DNA from: Alphaproteobacteria bacterium
Lineage (GTDB): Bacteria > Pseudomonadota > Alphaproteobacteria > DSM-16000 > Inquilinaceae
NCBI GenBank assembly: GCA_029263555.1
Contig: JAJUFW010000161.1
Coordinates: 1-6,852, forward strand
Reading direction: 5' to 3'
DNA length: 6,852 bases
The translations under genes and the position numbers were made by a program. Under the pieces are notes generated by a model, which made no database searches, had not been told where the DNA came from, and saw only the letters and a list, made by a program, of their open reading frames with translations. Below are positions 1 through 5,902 of this stretch, in pieces. Within the stretch, counting starts at the first letter, position 1, and each line of letters begins with the position of its first letter.

Positions 1-195
1 GAGAGTGCGCGTGCGCTCCAGGATCTGGCGGTCAACCGGGGTCTCGCCATCGGCTACGGCATCCTGACCGTCGAGAACGGCGAGCAGGCCTGGGCTCGCG
101 CCGACGTCAAGCGGAAAAACAAGGGCGCCGATGCCGCCCGGGCGTGCCTTGCGATGATCGAGCTGAAGCGCCACTTTCAACCGGGTTCGCCCTGA
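1..195 (+). CDS. ribH: 6,7-dimethyl-8-ribityllumazine synthase, C-terminal part
   Basis: This is the last 64 codons of lumazine synthase, cut by the left edge of the window; reading frame 1 is open from base 1 to the TGA at 193-195. The enzyme condenses 5-amino-6-ribitylamino-uracil with 3,4-dihydroxy-2-butanone 4-phosphate, the penultimate step of riboflavin synthesis, in the cytoplasm. Visible family signatures are the 'GYGILTVENGEQAWARA' stretch (residues 18-34 of the fragment), matching the family pattern GVLT..t.eQA..Ra, and 'NKGADAARACLAM' (40-52), matching the conserved nKG.eAA helix. The Arg of 'ARA' (R33) corresponds to the conserved arginine that binds substrate phosphate in this family. 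The catalytic His region lies outside the window. ribH followed by nusB is a very common alphaproteobacterial and wider bacterial pair, and the 60-base gap suggests cotranscription. Confidence 0.93.
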   Translation, partial: ESARALQDLAVNRGLAIGYGILTVENGEQAWARADVKRKNKGADAARACLAMIELKRHFQPGSP

Positions 196-210
196 GGCAT
201 TGAAGGTCGG

Positions 211-228
211 CCCGGCATTGATGCCGGG
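211..228. repeat. 18-base inverted repeat between ribH and nusB
   Basis: The sequence CCCGGCATTGATGCCGGG has two perfect 8-base arms around a central TG; as RNA it would form a 7-bp stem with a TTGA loop. It lies 15 bases after the ribH stop and 27 bases before the nusB ATG. No T-run follows, so it is not a standard intrinsic terminator. It could be an mRNA-stabilising or processing hairpin, or one copy of a dispersed palindromic repeat family; the second idea needs the rest of the genome. Confidence 0.6.
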
Positions 229-255
229 TCCGGGTCCCGCAAGAGTCATGAGTTG

Positions 256-741
256 ATGAAGAAGCAGAAACCTTCCGCCAAGGCGCGCCGCAGCGCTGCC
301 CGGCTGGCGGCGGTCCAGGCGCTCTACCAGGTTGCGCTGATCGGGACCGATGTCGAAACCGTGGTCGGCGAATTCGTGCGCCACCGCTTCGGGCAGGAGC
401 TGGACGGAGAGCAGTTCGTCGAGCCCGACCCCACCCTTTTTGCCGAGATCGTGCGTGGAACGGCGATTCGGACGAGGGAGGTGGACGAGATGATCCGGGG
501 CGCCCTGGATCGGAACTGGTCGCTGGACCGGCTGGAGCTGCTGCTGAAGGTCGTGCTCCGGGCCGGCGCCTGGGAACTGCTGGCGAACCACGAGGTCGCG
601 CCGAAAATTGTCATTTCCGAATATGTCGACGTGACGCACGCCTTCTTCGGCGGCAAGGAACCGTCCATGGTGAACGCGGTCCTGGACCGGCTTGCCCGGG
701 CCTTGCGGCCGGACGGCCTGTCGGCCGCGGGCAACGGGTGA
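256..741 (+). CDS. nusB: Transcription antitermination / N-utilization factor NusB
   Basis: NusB is the small all-helical RNA-binding protein that, with NusE (ribosomal protein S10), binds boxA in nascent rRNA and keeps RNA polymerase antiterminated. The product is 161 aa from ATG 256, a normal length for the family in alphaproteobacteria. Recognisable parts are the N-terminal basic 'ARRSAARLAAVQALYQ' helix (residues 10-25), which matches the arginine-rich RNA-binding helix, 'EIVRGTAIR' (64-72), and the C-terminal core 'VISEYVDVTHAFFGGKEPSM' (119-138) followed by 'VNAVLDRLAR'. A TTG at 253 is in frame and would add one residue; ATG 256 is preferred, with a weak AAGAG Shine-Dalgarno at 241-245, ten bases upstream. 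The gene ends 3 bases before thiL, so the two are almost certainly translated from one message. Confidence 0.95.
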   Translation: MKKQKPSAKARRSAARLAAVQALYQVALIGTDVETVVGEFVRHRFGQELDGEQFVEPDPTLFAEIVRGTAIRTREVDEMIRGALDRNWSLDRLELLLKVVLRAGAWELLANHEVAPKIVISEYVDVTHAFFGGKEPSMVNAVLDRLARALRPDGLSAAGNG

Positions 742-744
742 GAC

Positions 745-1725
745 ATGCCCGCGGGGCTGGGAGAGTTCGACAGGATTTCCCGTTTCTTCAAGCCCTTGGC
801 TGCCGGCATTGAGGGCGCGCTTGAACTCCAGGACGATGCAGCCCTGATCTCGCCCCCTTCCGGCGAGGAACTGGCCGTGACCACCGATGCGATGGTCGAG
901 GGCGTGCATTACCTGGCCGGGGAGGATCCGGCCCGGCTTGCCCGGAAGCTGTTGCGGGTCAACCTTTCGGACCTGGCGGCGATGGGCGCGAGGCCGGTCG
1001 CCTATACCCTGACCACCGTGCTTCCGAAATCGGTCGGCGACGACTGGCTGGCCCGGCTGGCGGCCGGCCTTGCTTCCGATCAGGAGGCTTTCGGCCTTCA
1101 CCTGATCGGCGGCGACAGCGTTTCGACGACCGGCCCGGTCGTCCTTTCCGTCACCGCGTTGGGGGCGGTTCCGAAGGGAAGGGCGCTGACTCGCTCGGGC
1201 GCCCGGCCCGGCGACCGGGTCTTCGTGAGCGGAACGCTGGGCGACGGGGCGCTGGGCCTGATGGCTGCCAAGGGGGAGCTGCCGCACCTTTCCCCCGGCG
1301 ATGTCGAAGCCTTGTCTTCCCGCTATCACCTGCCGACTCCCCGGACCGGCCTCGGGCCGCGTCTCCTGCAGCTGGCCAGTGCCTGCATGGATGTCTCGGA
1401 CGGGTTGCCGGGCGACCTTGCGCATATCTGCGAGGCTTCCGGCGTCGGGGCGCGGGTCGAGGTGGAGCGCCTGCCCCTGTCGGAGGCCGCGCGACGAGCC
1501 ATCGATGCCGACCGGAGCCTGCTCTCGACCGCTCTCTCGGGCGGTGACGACTATGAGCTCCTGTTCACGGCGCCGCCTGCGGCCATGGAGGCGATAGGCG
1601 GGATCGCGGCAGAGCTCGGGATTCCCTTGACGCCGATCGGCGAGATTGTCGAGGGCGATGGGGTGGCCCTCGTCGACCGCGATGGCAGACCGATCGAAAA
1701 CCTGCACGGCTGGACGCATTTCTGA
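745..1725 (+). CDS. thiL: Thiamine-phosphate kinase ThiL
   Basis: ThiL phosphorylates thiamine monophosphate with ATP to give thiamine diphosphate, the active cofactor, and belongs to the PurM/SelD-like ATP-binding superfamily. The 326 aa length is typical. Motifs in order: 'GEFDRISRFF' near the N-terminus (6-15), acidic 'DDAAL' (30-34), 'TTDAMVEGVHY' (46-56), 'NLSDLAAMGARP' (73-84), 'GGDS' (122-125), 'MDVSDGL' (215-221) and 'SGGDDYELL' (265-273). The aspartates in these motifs are the expected Mg2+ and nucleotide ligands, so the enzyme looks intact. The residue before the first DD is Gln rather than the commoner Gly ('GDDAA'), which I regard as lineage variation. The ATG at 745 lies three bases after the nusB stop, and its Shine-Dalgarno would be the GGGTGAG that overlaps the nusB end. 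The nusB-thiL pair is widespread in proteobacteria. Confidence 0.96.
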   Translation: MPAGLGEFDRISRFFKPLAAGIEGALELQDDAALISPPSGEELAVTTDAMVEGVHYLAGEDPARLARKLLRVNLSDLAAMGARPVAYTLTTVLPKSVGDDWLARLAAGLASDQEAFGLHLIGGDSVSTTGPVVLSVTALGAVPKGRALTRSGARPGDRVFVSGTLGDGALGLMAAKGELPHLSPGDVEALSSRYHLPTPRTGLGPRLLQLASACMDVSDGLPGDLAHICEASGVGARVEVERLPLSEAARRAIDADRSLLSTALSGGDDYELLFTAPPAAMEAIGGIAAELGIPLTPIGEIVEGDGVALVDRDGRPIENLHGWTHF

Positions 1726-1757
1726 GGTCGGATTGCCGCCATCGATGCGGCTGTCGC

Positions 1758-1772
1758 TTAACCCTTTGTTGA
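1758..1772 (+). promoter_or_regulatory. Possible CtrA-type site (TTAA-N7-TTGA)
   Basis: In the 100-base gap between thiL and the FliL-like gene, TTAACCCTTTGTTGA matches the alphaproteobacterial CtrA full-site pattern TTAA-N7-TTAA at 7 of 8 defined bases with exact 7-base spacing. It starts 68 bases before the ATG at 1826. CtrA is known to control motility and cell-cycle genes in this class. Whether this organism has CtrA is not visible here, and the site is only a pattern match. Confidence 0.35.
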
Positions 1773-1825
1773 AACGAAGGCCTTAGTTCTGGGCGCCGGA
1801 TCAACTTCGGACGGCCAGGAAGGCC

Positions 1826-2272
1826 ATGAGAAAGCTCATCGTCATTGCATTCGGACTGCTCCTCGTCATGGGAGCGGGCATCGGCGCCTGGTTCTTCGTC
1901 GTCCAGAACGGAGGAACGATCGCATCCGCTGCGGTCCTGGCCGAGGAGCGCGATCCGGTTTATGTCACCTTCAACCCGATTCAGCTGCCGCTCATCGGCG
2001 CCAACCGGGTCGAACAGCTGATCAACATCTCCCTTGCGCTCGAGGTCACAGATCAGGAGGCAGCCGACCGGGTGGTCGCCATGGCGCCGCGACTCAACGA
2101 TGCCTTCATCCAGGCCCTATATGGCGCGCTCCACACGAACAGCGCCCTGATCGACGGTGCGCTGGACGTCGCCATGCTCAAGCGACGCCTGATGGAGGTG
2201 AGCGCCCATGTCATGGGACAGGGCGTGGTGAAGGATGCTCTGGTACAGATGCTGACCCAGCGTCAGCTCTGA
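1826..2272 (+). CDS. FliL-like membrane-anchored protein
   Basis: This is a 148 aa single-pass membrane protein that I assign to the flagellar basal-body-associated FliL family (FliL modulates stator and motor function at the inner membrane, with its C-terminal domain in the periplasm). Visible are a short basic N-terminus (MRK), one transmembrane segment at about residues 4-26, a linker, then 'DPVYVTFNPIQLPL' (43-56), matching the FliL pattern of an aromatic beta-strand ending in a proline. Next comes 'INISLALEV', and the C-terminal strand is 'VVKDALVQMLTQRQL' (134-148), where family members usually have V.dVL.t..viQ. Start ATG 1826 has AGGAAGG at 1817-1823. No other flagellar gene lies in the window, so a motor role is not shown by context; it may be a stand-alone paralogue. 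It is 100 bases after thiL and 286 bases before hppA, and may have its own promoter. The family call is by pattern only. Confidence 0.62.
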   Translation: MRKLIVIAFGLLLVMGAGIGAWFFVVQNGGTIASAAVLAEERDPVYVTFNPIQLPLIGANRVEQLINISLALEVTDQEAADRVVAMAPRLNDAFIQALYGALHTNSALIDGALDVAMLKRRLMEVSAHVMGQGVVKDALVQMLTQRQL

Positions 2273-2303
2273 AATCCGGCCGCTGTTCCCCTGGCATTGC
2301 AGG

Positions 2304-2321
2304 CCGCAGGCGATCCTGCGG
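2304..2321 (+). terminator. GC-rich hairpin after the FliL-like gene
   Basis: CCGCAGG-CGAT-CCTGCGG forms a perfect 7-bp stem with a 4-base loop, 31 bases after the FliL-like stop. A second weaker hairpin, ACCCT-GGGC-AGGGT, follows at 2346-2359. Neither is followed by a T-run, so these may end or protect the 3' end of the upstream message rather than act as textbook intrinsic terminators. Confidence 0.4.
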
Positions 2322-2445
2322 ACGGTGTCCGGTACCCCCACGGCTACCCTGGGCAGGGTGCGCGTGCGGGCTTGTCCCCAATGAAATAAATTTCCCGAAG
2401 ATTAGTTTAGTTGAGTCCCAATCGGAATAATTTCGGACATGATGT

Positions 2446-2454
2446 TGCTTTAAT
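2446..2454 (+). promoter_or_regulatory. Candidate extended -10 promoter for hppA
   Basis: TGCTTTAAT reads as an extended -10 element (TG-N-TTTAAT, 5 of 6 to TATAAT) at the downstream edge of the AT-rich core. No good -35 lies 16-18 bases upstream, which fits an extended -10 promoter. Transcription would begin near 2461, giving an hppA leader of about 97 bases. A TTGAGT at 2411-2416 is too far away to act as its -35. Confidence 0.38.
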
Positions 2455-2558
2455 CCTGCCTCTCTGGCACCTTTTCCCATGCAAGATGCGTCAAATGCGG
2501 CAGGACGGGCCAATGCCCCCTCCGCCGCGGGCAAACGGGTCAGAGGAAAGGATTCTTC

Positions 2559-4652
2559 ATGTCCGTTCTCATCTTCGCCTTGCTTTGCGGTCTGCTGGCC
2601 GTCGCCTATGGCATCTGGGCAGCTCGCGCCGTCCTGTCGGCCAGTGCCGGTTCGCCGAGGATGCGGGAGATCGCGTCCGCCATCCAGGAAGGGGCGACGG
2701 CCTATCTCAATCGGCAATACACGACCATTGCGGTCGTCGGCGTCATCATCGCGGTCGTCATTTCGTTCCTGCTTGGCTGGCTCGTGGGCCTCGGCTTCGT
2801 CATCGGTGCCGTCCTCTCGGGGGCAGCCGGCTACATCGGCATGAACATCTCGGTCCGGGCCAATGTCCGGACGGCCGAGGCGGCCCGGTCGGGCCTTGCC
2901 CGCGGCCTGGAGATCGCCTTCCGGTCCGGATCGGTCACCGGAATGCTCGTGGCCGGATTGGCGCTCCTCGGCGTGGCCGGCTACTTCGCCTTCCTGCTGG
3001 CCATCGGCGCCCAGGGGCGGCAATTGATCGATCCGCTCGTCGCGCTCGGCTTCGGGGCTTCGCTGATCTCGATCTTCGCTAGGCTCGGCGGGGGCATTTT
3101 CACCAAGGGCGCCGATGTCGGCGCGGACCTCGTCGGCAAGGTGGAAGCGGGGATCCCCGAAGACGACCCCCGTAACCCGGCGGTGATCGCGGACAATGTC
3201 GGCGACAATGTCGGCGACTGTGCCGGGATGGCTGCCGATCTATTCGAAACCTATGCGGTCACGATCGTCGCGACCATGGTGCTGGCCTCGATCTTCTTCA
3301 CCGGCATGGACGCCATGATCTACCCGCTCGGGATCGGCGGCATCTGCATCCTCGCCTCGATCGCGGGCAGCTTCTTCGTGAAGCTGGGACCCGGGAACTC
3401 GATCATGGGCGCTCTCTACAAGGGGTTCATCGTCTCGGCCGTGCTCTCGCTCGTGGGCATTGCGGTGATCACGGCATGGTCCATCGGGTTCGGAACCGAA
3501 TATTCGGTCGGCCTCCAGACCTTCACGGGCGCCTCGCTGTTCGTCTGCGCGGTGATCGGGCTGGCGGTCACGGGGCTGCTCATCTGGGTGACCGAATATT
3601 ACACCGGAACCGGCTACCGGCCCGTCCGCTCGGTCGCGCTGGCGTCCACGACCGGTCACGGCACCAACGTCATCCAGGGGCTCGCGATTTCCATGGAGGC
3701 GACCACGATCCCGGCGCTGATCATCTGCGTCGCGATCATCCTCAGCTACATCCTAGCGGGTCTGTTTGGTATCGCCATTGCGGTGTCGAGCATGCTGGCG
3801 CTGGCCGGCATGGTCGTCGCGCTCGACGCCTACGGCCCGGTCACGGACAATGCCGGGGGCATCGCCGAGATGGCGGACCTCGAATCGGACGTCCGCAGGA
3901 CGACCGACGCGCTGGATGCGGTCGGCAACACGACCAAGGCCGTCACCAAGGGCTATGCGATCGGGTCGGCCGGGCTCGGCGCGCTCGTCCTGTTCGCCGC
4001 CTATACCTCGGATCTCGAGCACTTCATCGGCGATCCGGCCGCCTATCCCTATTTCGCCGACCTGGAACTGAACTTCTCGCTAAGCAATCCCTACGTCGTC
4101 GTCGGCCTGCTTCTGGGTGGTCTTCTGCCCTATCTTTTCGCGGCGCTGGGGATGACGGCGGTCGGGCGCGCGGCTGGATCGGTCGTGGAGGAGGTGCGCC
4201 GGCAGTTCAGGGAGATGGACGGCATCATGGAGGGCCGGACCAAGCCGGACTACAGCCGGGCGGTCGACATGCTGACGAAGGCGGCGATCCGCGAGATGAT
4301 CGTGCCGTCGCTGCTGCCCGTTCTGGCGCCGGTCGTCGTCTATTTCCTCATTCTGGCGATCGCCGGCAAGTCGGCGGCGTTCTCGGCGTTGGGCGCGATG
4401 CTGCTTGGCGTGATCGTGACCGGGCTCTTCGTCGCCATTTCGATGACGGCCGGGGGCGGTGCGTGGGCCAACGCCAAGAAGTACATCGAGGACGGCAATC
4501 ACGGCGGCAAGGGGTCCGATGCCCATAAGGCAGCCGTAACCGGGGACACGGTCGGCGATCCCTACAAGGACACGGCTGGGCCTGCCGTGAACCCGATGAT
4601 CAAGATCACGAACATCGTGGCGCTGCTGCTGTTGGCCATTCTGGCCCGCTGA
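2559..4652 (+). CDS. hppA: Membrane-bound proton-translocating pyrophosphatase, K+-independent type
   Basis: HppA is an integral membrane pump that couples hydrolysis of pyrophosphate to ion export, here predicted to be H+. The product is 697 aa, about the usual size, with many hydrophobic segments from residues 2-25 through 684-696. Substrate and Mg2+ motifs are complete: 'TKGADVGADLVGKVEAGIPE' (182-201), 'DDPRNP' (202-207), 'DNVGDNVGDCAGMAADLFE' (212-230), 'DAYGPVTDNAGGIAEMA' (423-439), 'DALDAVGNTTKAVTKGYAIG' (450-469) and the C-terminal 'GDTVGDPYKDTAGPAVNP' (662-679). K460 and T463 in GNTTKAVT are the residues that distinguish K+-independent from K+-dependent (Ala460) enzymes, an established family rule. 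ATG 2559 has a strong AGAGGAAAGGA just upstream (2542-2552). It is likely transcribed as its own unit from the AT-rich region before it, and converges with bamE. Pyrophosphate from nearby biosynthetic reactions is not a specific link; the location is simply conserved in alphaproteobacteria. Confidence 0.97.
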   Translation: MSVLIFALLCGLLAVAYGIWAARAVLSASAGSPRMREIASAIQEGATAYLNRQYTTIAVVGVIIAVVISFLLGWLVGLGFVIGAVLSGAAGYIGMNISVRANVRTAEAARSGLARGLEIAFRSGSVTGMLVAGLALLGVAGYFAFLLAIGAQGRQLIDPLVALGFGASLISIFARLGGGIFTKGADVGADLVGKVEAGIPEDDPRNPAVIADNVGDNVGDCAGMAADLFETYAVTIVATMVLASIFFTGMDAMIYPLGIGGICILASIAGSFFVKLGPGNSIMGALYKGFIVSAVLSLVGIAVITAWSIGFGTEYSVGLQTFTGASLFVCAVIGLAVTGLLIWVTEYYTGTGYRPVRSVALASTTGHGTNVIQGLAISMEATTIPALIICVAIILSYILAGLFGIAIAVSSMLALAGMVVALDAYGPVTDNAGGIAEMADLESDVRRTTDALDAVGNTTKAVTKGYAIGSAGLGALVLFAAYTSDLEHFIGDPAAYPYFADLELNFSLSNPYVVVGLLLGGLLPYLFAALGMTAVGRAAGSVVEEVRRQFREMDGIMEGRTKPDYSRAVDMLTKAAIREMIVPSLLPVLAPVVVYFLILAIAGKSAAFSALGAMLLGVIVTGLFVAISMTAGGGAWANAKKYIEDGNHGGKGSDAHKAAVTGDTVGDPYKDTAGPAVNPMIKITNIVALLLLAILAR

Positions 4653-4670
4653 AGCAGCTTTCTGAAAGAC

Positions 4671-4699
4671 GAAACCCCGGTTCCCGCGGAGGGCCGGGG
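4671..4699 (-). terminator. Terminator-like hairpin between convergent hppA and bamE
   Basis: CCCCGG (4675-4680) and CCGGGG (4694-4699) pair across a 13-base loop. Read on the minus strand the stem is followed by TTTCGTCTTTC, a broken T-run, so it best fits as the 3' end of the bamE message. On the plus strand no T-run follows, but the same stem could also slow transcripts leaving hppA. A short palindrome CTTTC-T-GAAAG (4658-4668) lies between it and the hppA stop. Confidence 0.5.
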
Positions 4700-4717
4700 G
4701 CTTCGCCGGAAAGGGGA

Positions 4718-5203
4718 TCAGGGCAGGTTCGTGCTGCCCGGCGTCCTCTGGACCCGGCCCATGCCGCGGCCGAAATTGCCCAGCATCTGTTCGAGGAAGG
4801 TGATCTGCTTGCCGAGAGTGGGGGTCTGGCGATCGACCAGCTCGATCTCCTGCCCATCCTCCAGCCCGATCTCCTCGATCTCGCGGACGACGCCCTGGTC
4901 GTCGAAGGTGATCTCGACGACCCGCCGCTCGACGATCTCGGGATCGAAGAAGGCGCTCTTCTCGGTCCGCTGGCCGATGTAGTACCAGATGTTTTTCTCG
5001 AAGGTGGACGTCGTCGTCGGCGTCCCCAGAAGGTAGGCGACGTCATCCCGGGTCGTGACGCCGGGCTGGATCTGGGCGAGCCGGGTGTCGTCCACCAGGT
5101 TGCCGCGGGTCGCGACCGTCGGCGCGCAGGCAGAAAGGGTCAAGGCGGTCAGGCCTGCGGCCATCGTCAGTCCGAGTTTCCTTGACAACATCGCGATTGC
5201 CAT
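4718..5203 (-). CDS. bamE: Outer-membrane assembly lipoprotein BamE (SmpA/OmlA family)
   Basis: BamE is a small lipoprotein of the BAM complex, which inserts beta-barrel proteins into the outer membrane. From ATG 5203 the product is 161 aa. A lipoprotein signal peptide is clear: basic 'SRK' (7-9), a hydrophobic stretch, then the lipobox L23-S24-A25-C26; Ala follows the Cys, so there is no inner-membrane retention Asp. The SmpA/OmlA domain follows with 'RLAQIQPGVTTRDDVAYLLG' (41-60), 'TPT' (61-63), 'NIWYYIG' (71-77) and 'RRVVEITFDDQGVVREIEEI' (93-112). The C-terminal ~45 residues are low in recognisable motifs. The frame is open further upstream to an ATG at 5281, but that would put 26 charged residues before the signal peptide; ATG 5203 also has GAGAGG at 5212-5217, eight bases upstream. 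The gene is divergent from the complex III chaperone gene and convergent with hppA. Confidence 0.92.
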   Translation of the reverse strand: MAIAMLSRKLGLTMAAGLTALTLSACAPTVATRGNLVDDTRLAQIQPGVTTRDDVAYLLGTPTTTSTFEKNIWYYIGQRTEKSAFFDPEIVERRVVEITFDDQGVVREIEEIGLEDGQEIELVDRQTPTLGKQITFLEQMLGNFGRGMGRVQRTPGSTNLP

Positions 5204-5216
5204 CTTGTTTTCCTCT

Positions 5217-5267
5217 CGCCGGCGCGCCGGCGATCCGCAAGGATCGGGCCCGCCGTTGAAGCGGCGG
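5217..5267 (-). promoter_or_regulatory. Three adjacent inverted repeats in the bamE leader
   Basis: Directly upstream of bamE are the perfect 16-base palindrome CGCCGGCGCGCCGGCG (5217-5232), the hairpin CGATCC-GCAA-GGATCG (5231-5246, which has a GNRA-type loop if read as plus-strand RNA) and CCGCCG-TTGAAG-CGGCGG (5250-5267). The first touches the bamE Shine-Dalgarno at 5212-5217. All three would lie in the 5' leader if the promoter at 5298-5326 is used. Function unknown; leader structure, a protein-binding site or a GC-rich coincidence are all possible. Confidence 0.45.
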
Positions 5268-5297
5268 CGCCGGGATACCATCTGGGCCGAACGCCCT

Positions 5298-5326
5298 GTT
5301 CTTCACCACGTCGCCGTTCCTGTCAA
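5298..5326 (-). promoter_or_regulatory. Candidate bamE promoter
   Basis: On the minus strand a perfect TTGACA -35 (5326-5321) is followed after 17 bases by AAGAAC (5303-5298), a weak -10 with 3 of 6 matches to TATAAT. Spacing is ideal and it points to bamE, about 95 bases from its ATG. The -10 is poor, so this is tentative. Confidence 0.4.
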
Positions 5327-5349
5327 CGCCGCCGAAGGAAGAGTAGCAC

Positions 5350-5901
5350 TTGTTTGCCCGTCTCATCGCCCGCGATCGCGGCGCCAAGCGCAGGGTCGCG
5401 GCCCTTTACGTCGCGCTGGTCGAGCACGCGCGCCGGCCGGAATTCTACACTGGCTGCGGCGTTCCGGACACCGTGTGGGGGCGTTTCGACATGATCATCC
5501 TGCATGCGTTCCTGGTATTCCGGCGACTGCAGGACGACGGCACGGCCCACCAGGACTTCTCGCAGGCCCTGTTCGATCACATGTTTGCGGATGTCGACCA
5601 CAATCTGCGGGAGCTCGGCGTCGGGGACCTCAGCGTCGGCAAGAAGGTGAAGCAGATGGCGCAGGGCTTCTACGGTCGCGTGGCCGCCTATGAGAAAGGG
5701 CTGGCCGCGGACGACGTCGCCGCTCTCGACGACGCGCTGCGCCGGAATCTCTTCGGCGGGGCCGACCCGACGCCGGAGCAGGTGGGGGCCATACGCGATT
5801 ACCTGAGGCGGGAGGCGGGGGCAATCCGCTCATGGCCGATCGATCGGTTGCTTAGGGGCGAAATCAGCTTCGGCCCGCCGCCCGGAGCGATGGAGGGGTG
5901 A
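5350..5901 (+). CDS. Ubiquinol-cytochrome c chaperone family protein (CBP3/UQCC1-like)
   Basis: This 183 aa protein belongs to the ubiquinol-cytochrome c chaperone family (Pfam name Ubiq_cyt_C_chap), whose mitochondrial members CBP3/UQCC1 help make and assemble cytochrome b of complex III. Motifs are 'ALYVALVEHARRPEFY' (18-33), 'GVPDTVWGRFDMIILH' (37-52), 'LFDHMFADVDHNLRELGVGD' (74-93) and 'VGKKVKQMAQGFYGRVAAY' (96-114), with the highly conserved N-L-R-E-x-G-V-G-D core intact. It has no signal peptide, so it is a cytoplasmic protein. The start is TTG 5350: an in-frame TAG stands at 5344-5346 and the first in-frame ATG (5491) falls inside the conserved core. AAGGAAGAG at 5335-5343 serves as Shine-Dalgarno. 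It is followed after one base by the DUF177 gene, hence an operon. The bacterial role is inferred from eukaryotic relatives. Confidence 0.88.
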   Translation: MFARLIARDRGAKRRVAALYVALVEHARRPEFYTGCGVPDTVWGRFDMIILHAFLVFRRLQDDGTAHQDFSQALFDHMFADVDHNLRELGVGDLSVGKKVKQMAQGFYGRVAAYEKGLAADDVAALDDALRRNLFGGADPTPEQVGAIRDYLRREAGAIRSWPIDRLLRGEISFGPPPGAMEG

Positions 5902-5902
5902 G

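Larger units (their letters stand above)
2273..2558 (+). other. Intergenic region before hppA with AT-rich core
   Basis: This 286-base gap holds no convincing gene. The first ~100 bases are GC-rich with two hairpins. Positions about 2379-2456 are clearly richer in A and T than anything else in the window and look like a promoter or regulatory core. The core contains the inverted repeat GAAAT-AA-ATTTC (2383-2394) and an imperfect 18-base direct repeat 40 bases apart (2376-2393 and 2416-2433, 12 of 18 identical, both beginning CCCAAT-like and ending ATTT). The final ~100 bases would be an untranslated leader of hppA. Confidence 0.6.

Noticed and set aside
2411..2439. Standard sigma-70 promoter using TTGAGT at 2411-2416
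   Set aside because: The hexamer 17 bases downstream is CGGACA, with no resemblance to a -10; the better -10 at 2449 is too far away.
2211..3023. Minus-strand open frame of 270 codons spanning the hppA promoter region
   Set aside because: It crosses the AT-rich intergenic region and the hppA start, its product is highly charged without motifs, and no ribosome-binding site is evident.
3476..4528. Long plus-strand open frame of 350 codons inside hppA
   Set aside because: It is out of frame with the clearly real hppA, rich in Arg, Gly and His as expected of a shadow frame in GC-rich DNA, and has no recognisable domain.
5204..5281. N-terminal extension of bamE to the ATG at 5281
   Set aside because: It would place charged residues ahead of an intact lipoprotein signal peptide; ATG 5203 has a good Shine-Dalgarno.
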